Shown: piece by piece, positions 59,941 through 64,000 of the stretch
Layout of the letters: the number at the start of each line of letters is the position of its first letter
Position numbering within the stretch: the stretch's first letter is position 1
Assembly: GCF_002295065.1 (NCBI RefSeq)
Contig: NZ_NSGG01000010.1
Coordinates: 124,001 to 188,000 of the forward strand
Direction: 5' to 3'
Origin: Mesorhizobium sp. WSM3859
Lineage (GTDB): Bacteria; Pseudomonadota; Alphaproteobacteria; Rhizobiales; Rhizobiaceae
Length of the DNA: 64,000 nucleotides
The notes under the pieces: model-generated
What the model saw: the letters and a program-made list of their open reading frames with translations, nothing else
What the model was told of the DNA's origin: nothing
Database searches by the model: none
Translations under genes and position numbers: made by a program

Positions 59941-61251
59941 ATGAGCACCTTTTCTCCCCGCGAAATCGTTTCGGAACTCGACCGCTTCATCATCGGCCAG
60001 AAGGACGCCAAGCGCGCCGTGGCCATCGCGCTTCGCAACCGCTGGCGTCGCCAGCAGCTGGAAGGCCAGATGCGCGAAGAGGTGATGCCGAAGAACATCC
60101 TGATGATCGGCCCGACCGGTGTCGGCAAGACCGAGATCTCGCGCCGCCTGGCGCGGCTCGCCGGCGCGCCCTTCGTCAAGGTCGAGGCGACCAAGTTCAC
60201 CGAGGTCGGCTATGTCGGCCGCGACGTCGAGCAGATCGTGCGCGATCTCGTCGAGGTCGCCATCGGCCTGACCCGCGAAAAGATGCGCGAGGACGTCGCG
60301 GCGCGCGCCCAGATCAACGCCGAGGAGCGCGTGCTGGAAGCCCTCGTCGGCAAGACGGCGAGCCCGGCCACGCGCGATAGCTTCCGCAAGAAGCTGCGCG
60401 ACGGCGAGCTCGACGACAAGGAGATCGAGATCGAGGTGGCCGACACCGGCAATGGCGGCATGCCAGGCTTCGAGATCCCCGGCATGCCCGGCGGCAATGT
60501 CGGCGTGCTCAACATCAACGACATGCTGTCGAAGGCGATGGGCGGCCGCAGGACCAAGACCCGCAAGACCACGGTCCGCGATTCCTATGCGCTGCTCGTC
60601 AACGACGAGTCCGACAAGCTGCTCGACCAGGACGAGGTCGTGCGTCGCGCGCTGGAATCGGCCGAGAACGACGGCATCGTCTTCCTCGACGAGATCGACA
60701 AGATCGCGGCCAGGAGCGACATTTCGGGCGGCCCGTCGCGCGAGGGCGTACAGCGCGACCTGCTGCCGCTGGTCGAAGGCACCACGGTCGCCACCAAATA
60801 CGGGCCGATCAAGACCGACCATATATTGTTCATCGCGTCCGGCGCCTTCCACGTCTCCAAGCCGTCCGACCTTTTGCCGGAGCTGCAGGGCCGCCTGCCG
60901 ATCCGCGTCGAGCTGCGGGCGCTGGAGAAGTCGGATTTCGTCCGCATCCTCACCGAGACGGAAGCGAGCCTCATCAAGCAGTATATCGCGCTGATGAAGA
61001 CCGAGGGCGTCGAGCTGACCTTTACCGACGACGCCATCGATTCGCTCGCCGGCATCGCGGTGGACCTCAACGCCAGTGTCGAGAACATCGGCGCCCGGCG
61101 CCTGCAGACGGTGATGGAGCGCGTGCTGGACGAGATTTCCTACGATGCGCCGGACCGCAACGGCACGGCGGTCACCATCGATGCCGCCTATGTCGAGAAG
61201 CATGTCGGCGACCTGTCGCGCAACACCGACTTGTCGCGGTTTATCCTCTGA
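59941..61251 (+). CDS. hslU: ATP-dependent protease ATPase subunit HslU
   Basis: HslU unfolds substrates for HslV. The 436-residue AAA+ protein starts MSTFSPREIVSELDRFIIGQ. It has Walker A MIGPTGVGKTEISRRLARLA, pore motif EVGYVGRDVEQIVRDL, Walker B GIVFLDEIDKIAA, and ends with LSRFIL, the HslV-docking tail. The I-domain spans about 110-240. The longer frame upstream of 59941 overlaps the DUF2585 gene and is not used. Confidence 0.97.
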   Translation: MSTFSPREIVSELDRFIIGQKDAKRAVAIALRNRWRRQQLEGQMREEVMPKNILMIGPTGVGKTEISRRLARLAGAPFVKVEATKFTEVGYVGRDVEQIVRDLVEVAIGLTREKMREDVAARAQINAEERVLEALVGKTASPATRDSFRKKLRDGELDDKEIEIEVADTGNGGMPGFEIPGMPGGNVGVLNINDMLSKAMGGRRTKTRKTTVRDSYALLVNDESDKLLDQDEVVRRALESAENDGIVFLDEIDKIAARSDISGGPSREGVQRDLLPLVEGTTVATKYGPIKTDHILFIASGAFHVSKPSDLLPELQGRLPIRVELRALEKSDFVRILTETEASLIKQYIALMKTEGVELTFTDDAIDSLAGIAVDLNASVENIGARRLQTVMERVLDEISYDAPDRNGTAVTIDAAYVEKHVGDLSRNTDLSRFIL

Positions 61252-61257
61252 TTTGTG

Positions 61258-61287
61258 AAGTCGGGCCGGCCTCAGCCGGCCCGACTT
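61258..61287. terminator. Strong hairpin after hslU, possible terminator
   Basis: AAGTCGGGCCGGC and GCCGGCCCGACTT form a 13-base stem with a 4-base loop, 7 bases past the hslU stop. No T-run follows, so it may end or stabilise the transcript without the standard Rho-independent form. Confidence 0.55.
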
Positions 61288-61409
61288 GGCCGGCCGACCA
61301 ACTTCGGGTGTGGCCGAATGGAAGCATCTGGCCACCATTTTTGGTGGCGGGCCTAAGCCTTCTCTCGACTCTGTCGGACGCTTTACCTAGGTTGCCGCGC
61401 GTTCTGGAA

Positions 61410-61452
61410 GCGATTTCAGGAAAACTGTCCAGCGGTTTTCGCCTGAAATCGC
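61410..61452. repeat. Short palindromic repeat upstream of the DUF1402 gene
   Basis: GCGATTTCAGG and CCTGAAATCGC enclose AAAACTG...CGGTTTTCG. The arms match the repeat at 25565-25608. It lies in the 260-base gap between hslU and the DUF1402 gene. Confidence 0.75.
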
Positions 61453-61511
61453 GTTCAATCAAATGGTTGGGGTGGATCGGCGATAGCCGAGCCGCCCCAA
61501 AGCGGCGGCGG

Positions 61512-62471
61512 ATGAAGAAGTACCTGTTTCTTTTTGTGTGTCTTGCACTGGCGGGGGCGGTGACGATCGCCGATGCCGCGACCATGGTGCCTCCGGGCAA
61601 CCGCAACGCCGTGCAGCCGGATATTCCCGGCGCGTCCAGCCGGCGCACCCAGGCAACCAACACCACCTTCCAGGCCAAGTACCGGAAAGTCTACGCGTTG
61701 CTGCAGAACGATGCCGAGCTGCGCGGCAAGATCAGGAAGGTGGCGGCTGCCTATGGCATCGATCCGATGCACATTGTCGGCGCCATCGTCGGCGAGCACA
61801 CCTACAATGTCGACGCCTACGACCGGCTGCAGACCTATTACGTCAAGGCGATGTCCTATCTGTCGAGCAAGCTGACCTTTGCCTATGAGGGCGAGGATGT
61901 CAGCGATTTCGTCCAGCGGCCGGAATTCAAGAAATGCGCCGGCATGGACGACAGCTACGATCTGTGGGAATGCCGCGAGCAGGTCTGGAACCATGCCTTC
62001 CGCGGCAAGACTGTCGGCGGCACAAGCTTCCCCAACGACCGCTTCGGCGCCACCTTCTTCCAGCCCTATTATGCCGGCCAGACTTTTGGCCTCGGCCAGC
62101 TGAACCCGCTGACGGCGCTGCAGATGAGCGATCTCGTGCACAAGGTCTCCGGCCTGCCGAAGCTCGATGTCGAGGATCCCAATGCGGTCTACAAGACCAT
62201 CATGGATCCGGACCTGACGCTGCCTTACGTCGCTGCGACCATCAAGAAATCGATCGACGCCTATCGCAGCATCGCCGGCTTCGACATTTCGAAAAATCCT
62301 GGCCTGACGGCGACGCTCTACAATGTCGGCAACCCCGAGCAGCGCGCCTATGCGCTGAAGGCCGAGAACGACAGGCGCCGCGCCGCCGGCGAACCGGAAA
62401 AGCTGCCCGAGGAGAATTATTACGGCTGGCTGGTCAACGACAAGCTCGATGAGCTGAAGGCGCTATTTTAG
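61512..62471 (+). CDS. Exported DUF1402-family protein
   Basis: The 319-residue protein begins with a signal peptide (MKKYLFLFVCLALAGAVTIADA), so it is exported. The mature part is a DUF1402 region: YALLQNDAELRGKIRKVAAAYG, then MHIVGAIVGEHTYNVDAYDRLQ, with HAFRGKTVGGTSFPNDRFG and FGLGQLNPLTALQM. The GIDPMHIVGAIVGEHTYN stretch followed by FGLGQLNPLTA resembles a lytic-transglycosylase fold; that is my inference. The ATG at 61512 fits the signal peptide; the long frame upstream does not. Confidence 0.85.
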   Translation: MKKYLFLFVCLALAGAVTIADAATMVPPGNRNAVQPDIPGASSRRTQATNTTFQAKYRKVYALLQNDAELRGKIRKVAAAYGIDPMHIVGAIVGEHTYNVDAYDRLQTYYVKAMSYLSSKLTFAYEGEDVSDFVQRPEFKKCAGMDDSYDLWECREQVWNHAFRGKTVGGTSFPNDRFGATFFQPYYAGQTFGLGQLNPLTALQMSDLVHKVSGLPKLDVEDPNAVYKTIMDPDLTLPYVAATIKKSIDAYRSIAGFDISKNPGLTATLYNVGNPEQRAYALKAENDRRRAAGEPEKLPEENYYGWLVNDKLDELKALF

Positions 62472-62486
62472 CCAACGCGGGGGCAC

Positions 62487-63296
62487 TCAGCGTCCCTCCG
62501 ATTCCAGATACGCCTCGAATTTGCGCATTTCCTCCGGGCCCGCCTCCACCATGTGGCGCGGCTCCGGATAGGCGCCGGACTGGATATCGTCGGCATATTC
62601 GCGGAAGGCGGCGATGCGCTCGTTCTGGAGGCGATCGAACTCCGCCGCGAAGTCGCGGTAGCGCTTGGCATGGCGGGGATAGTGGCCGCGATTGGAGCCG
62701 AGCACGTCTTCCGAGAACAGATATTGCGCGTCGCAGCCGGCGCCGGCGCCCATAGAGATCATGACCAGCGGCGTGCGCTTGGAGATCGCGCTTGCGACGC
62801 CGGCCGGCACCACCTCGATCTCGGCCGCGAAGGCTCCGGCCGCTTCGAGGTCCTTGACCTGCTTCCACACGAAGGCGGCGCTTTCGGCGGTCTTGCCGAC
62901 CGCCTTGAAGCCGCCCGTCCAGGTCGCATGCGCTGGGATCAGGCCGACATGGCCGCAGACCGGAATGTGCTCGTCGCGCAGTCGGCGGATCGTCCGCAGG
63001 CTGGCCGAGCAATACATGGCGTCGGCGCTTGCCGCGCGCAGCCTGACGGCCATGCGCAGGATCTCGTTCGTGGTGGCGCCCAGTTTTATGCGTTCATCGC
63101 CGGGAATGGCAAAGCAAGTGGGCGCGGCGTCGCGAAAACGCGGGTCAAGCATCACATCATATGGAACCGAGATGAGGTCGATACCGGCGCGTTCGGCGGC
63201 CTCGGCCTCTTCAAGCGAAAAGACGCGCAGCTTCGAGAGCTGGCGCTTACCCTTCAGCGACTGCAAATCGGCTACGGTCGGTCTGCTGCGTGCCAT
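62487..63296 (-). CDS. PanB-like (ketopantoate hydroxymethyltransferase family) protein
   Basis: The 269-residue TIM-barrel protein shares the PanB C-terminal pattern: PVCGHVGLIPAHATWTGGFKAVGKT, DLEAAGAFAAEIEVVPAGVASAISKRTPL, MISMGAGAGCDAQYLFSEDVLG. The N-terminal metal region is diverged: where PanB has the GDS motif, this has SVPYDVMLDPRF. It may be a paralogue with a different substrate in the isocitrate lyase/PEP mutase superfamily. It converges with the DUF1402 gene (16 bases between the stop codons) and lies 35 bases upstream of the FAD reductase end on its own strand. Confidence 0.78.
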   Translation of the reverse strand: MARSRPTVADLQSLKGKRQLSKLRVFSLEEAEAAERAGIDLISVPYDVMLDPRFRDAAPTCFAIPGDERIKLGATTNEILRMAVRLRAASADAMYCSASLRTIRRLRDEHIPVCGHVGLIPAHATWTGGFKAVGKTAESAAFVWKQVKDLEAAGAFAAEIEVVPAGVASAISKRTPLVMISMGAGAGCDAQYLFSEDVLGSNRGHYPRHAKRYRDFAAEFDRLQNERIAAFREYADDIQSGAYPEPRHMVEAGPEEMRKFEAYLESEGR

Positions 63297-63330
63297 ATCT
63301 CTTGATCCCTCAATGCCGGTTGGAGGCGAA

Positions 63331-64000
63331 CTACGCCGCGAGCAGCGATTTCAGCTTGACCGCCTGCGAGCCCAGCGCTTCAGGCGCCGGCTTCGCCCGC
63401 CCGGCGATCAGCATTTCCGCCAGGCGGATGTCGCGCGCCACCGCATTGCCGGGGCCGATCCCGCTGGCGGCGACCAGCCTGCCGTCCTGCGCCAAATGGA
63501 ACAGGATGAAGGCGCCGTCGTCGAGGTCGCGCCGCACGATGCTCTTGCCCTCGTCCGACAGCCCGGCGATCTGCAAAGTGAGCCCATACTGATCCGACCA
63601 GAACCAAGGCACGGCGGCGTGCGCCTCGTCGGCGCCCAGCATGTTCCTGGCGGCCAGCGCGCCCTGTTCCTGCGCGTTGCGCCAGGCCTCCAGCCGCACC
63701 CGCCGGCCGCCATAGACGGTGAGCGGGAACGAGCAGCAATCGCCGGCGGCGAAGATGTCCGGGTCGGCGGTGCGCAGGCGCTCGTCCACGGCGATGCCGT
63801 TGTCGATCGCCAGCCCCGCCTCGGCGGCAAGCACCGTCACCGGCACTGCGCCGATGCCGATCACGGCGAGATCGGCGACGATCTTCTGTCCGTCTGCCAG
63901 CGCGATGGCGACTTCCTTGCCGTCATCGGCGATTGCGGCGAGCCCCTGGCCGGTGCGGATCGAAACGCCTTCGGCCTCATGCGCCTTGTGGATAATCCCG
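63331..64000 (-). CDS. FAD-dependent NAD(P)H oxidoreductase (ferredoxin/rubredoxin reductase-like), 5' end beyond window
   Basis: The frame is open from the window edge to the stop at 63331 (about 222 residues seen). The visible part has the second FAD motif, ADPDIFAAGDCCSFPLTVYGG, after a GIGAVP stretch (LAVIGIGAVPVTVLAAEAG). A C-terminal reductase-type domain follows (VPWFWSDQYGLTLQIAGL). Upstream of the visible GTG is AIADDGKEVAIALADGQKIVAD, so the protein continues beyond the window and the N-terminal FAD fold is missing. Partner (ferredoxin, rubredoxin or a Rieske oxygenase) is unknown. Confidence 0.85.
   Translation of the reverse strand, partial: GIIHKAHEAEGVSIRTGQGLAAIADDGKEVAIALADGQKIVADLAVIGIGAVPVTVLAAEAGLAIDNGIAVDERLRTADPDIFAAGDCCSFPLTVYGGRRVRLEAWRNAQEQGALAARNMLGADEAHAAVPWFWSDQYGLTLQIAGLSDEGKSIVRRDLDDGAFILFHLAQDGRLVAASGIGPGNAVARDIRLAEMLIAGRAKPAPEALGSQAVKLKSLLAA

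Overview
The window looks like a chromosomal segment of a Mesorhizobium-like alphaproteobacterium (order Hyphomicrobiales). Three things point there: GC-rich coding sequence, the gene order chvI-chvG-hprK-EIIA-HPr-ahcY beside pckA plus divL-tsaE-addBA-trxA-folC-accD-trpAB, and dispersed palindromic repeats of rhizobial style. No rRNA or tRNA gene, CRISPR array, prophage or transposase was recognised. Genus level is an inference from gene order and family resemblance; no database was searched.

Layout. 1-8.8 kb is accessory: a secreted caspase-fold protease cut by the window edge, an FAD dehydrogenase, a Gfo/Idh/MocA oxidoreductase, a cytochrome b561/YceI pair, a LysR regulator divergent from an aldo/keto reductase, and a nucleotidyltransferase. 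Three inverted-repeat elements lie between these genes. 8.8-16 kb is a translation block: pheT, a GFA-family gene, pheS, rplT, rpmI, then a lipoprotein and a methyltransferase-like gene, then infC with an ATT start. 16-26 kb holds a hydrolase and BenE-type transporter, DUF2852, a YgjP-like metalloprotease, and the run trpF-trpB-trpA-accD-folC. 26-36 kb holds small genes (an orphan VapB-like antitoxin and a cupin protein), trxA, addA-addB, and a MurU/TsaE-AmgK pair. 36-46.5 kb is regulatory: a DivL-type kinase with Tyr at the phospho-His position, ahcY, the PTS-Ntr proteins HPr, EIIA and HprK, the ChvG/ChvI two-component system, and pckA. 46.5-52 kb has ArfB, AlkB and a GtrA/GtrB-like glycosylation cluster. 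52-58 kb is a coaA and histidine operon (hisB, hisH, hisA, hisF, hisE) with a DUF2628 gene, a DUF1330 gene and an arginase-fold gene interleaved. 58-61 kb is hslV-GNAT-DUF2585-hslU. The end holds a DUF1402 exported protein, a divergent PanB-like protein and a truncated FAD reductase.

How the genes work together. Many genes overlap as ATGA or TGATG, so several operons are probably translationally coupled: pheS-GFA-pheT, addB-addA, TsaE/AmgK-MurU, EIIA-HPr, hisA-arginase-hisF and GT2-GtrA-membrane protein. The central regulatory block links envelope sensing (ChvGI), nitrogen/carbon phosphorelay (PTS-Ntr), gluconeogenesis (pckA), methyl-cycle clearance (ahcY) and cell-cycle control (DivL).

The most unusual signals are several palindromic repeat families, some of which overlap gene ends or starts; three tandem hairpins with compensatory base changes upstream of the methyltransferase gene; the arginase-like gene inside the his operon; the complete loss of the AccD zinc-finger cysteines; and the Tyr-for-His DivL. 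I saw no convincing wholly new multi-gene system. The features above are the best leads.
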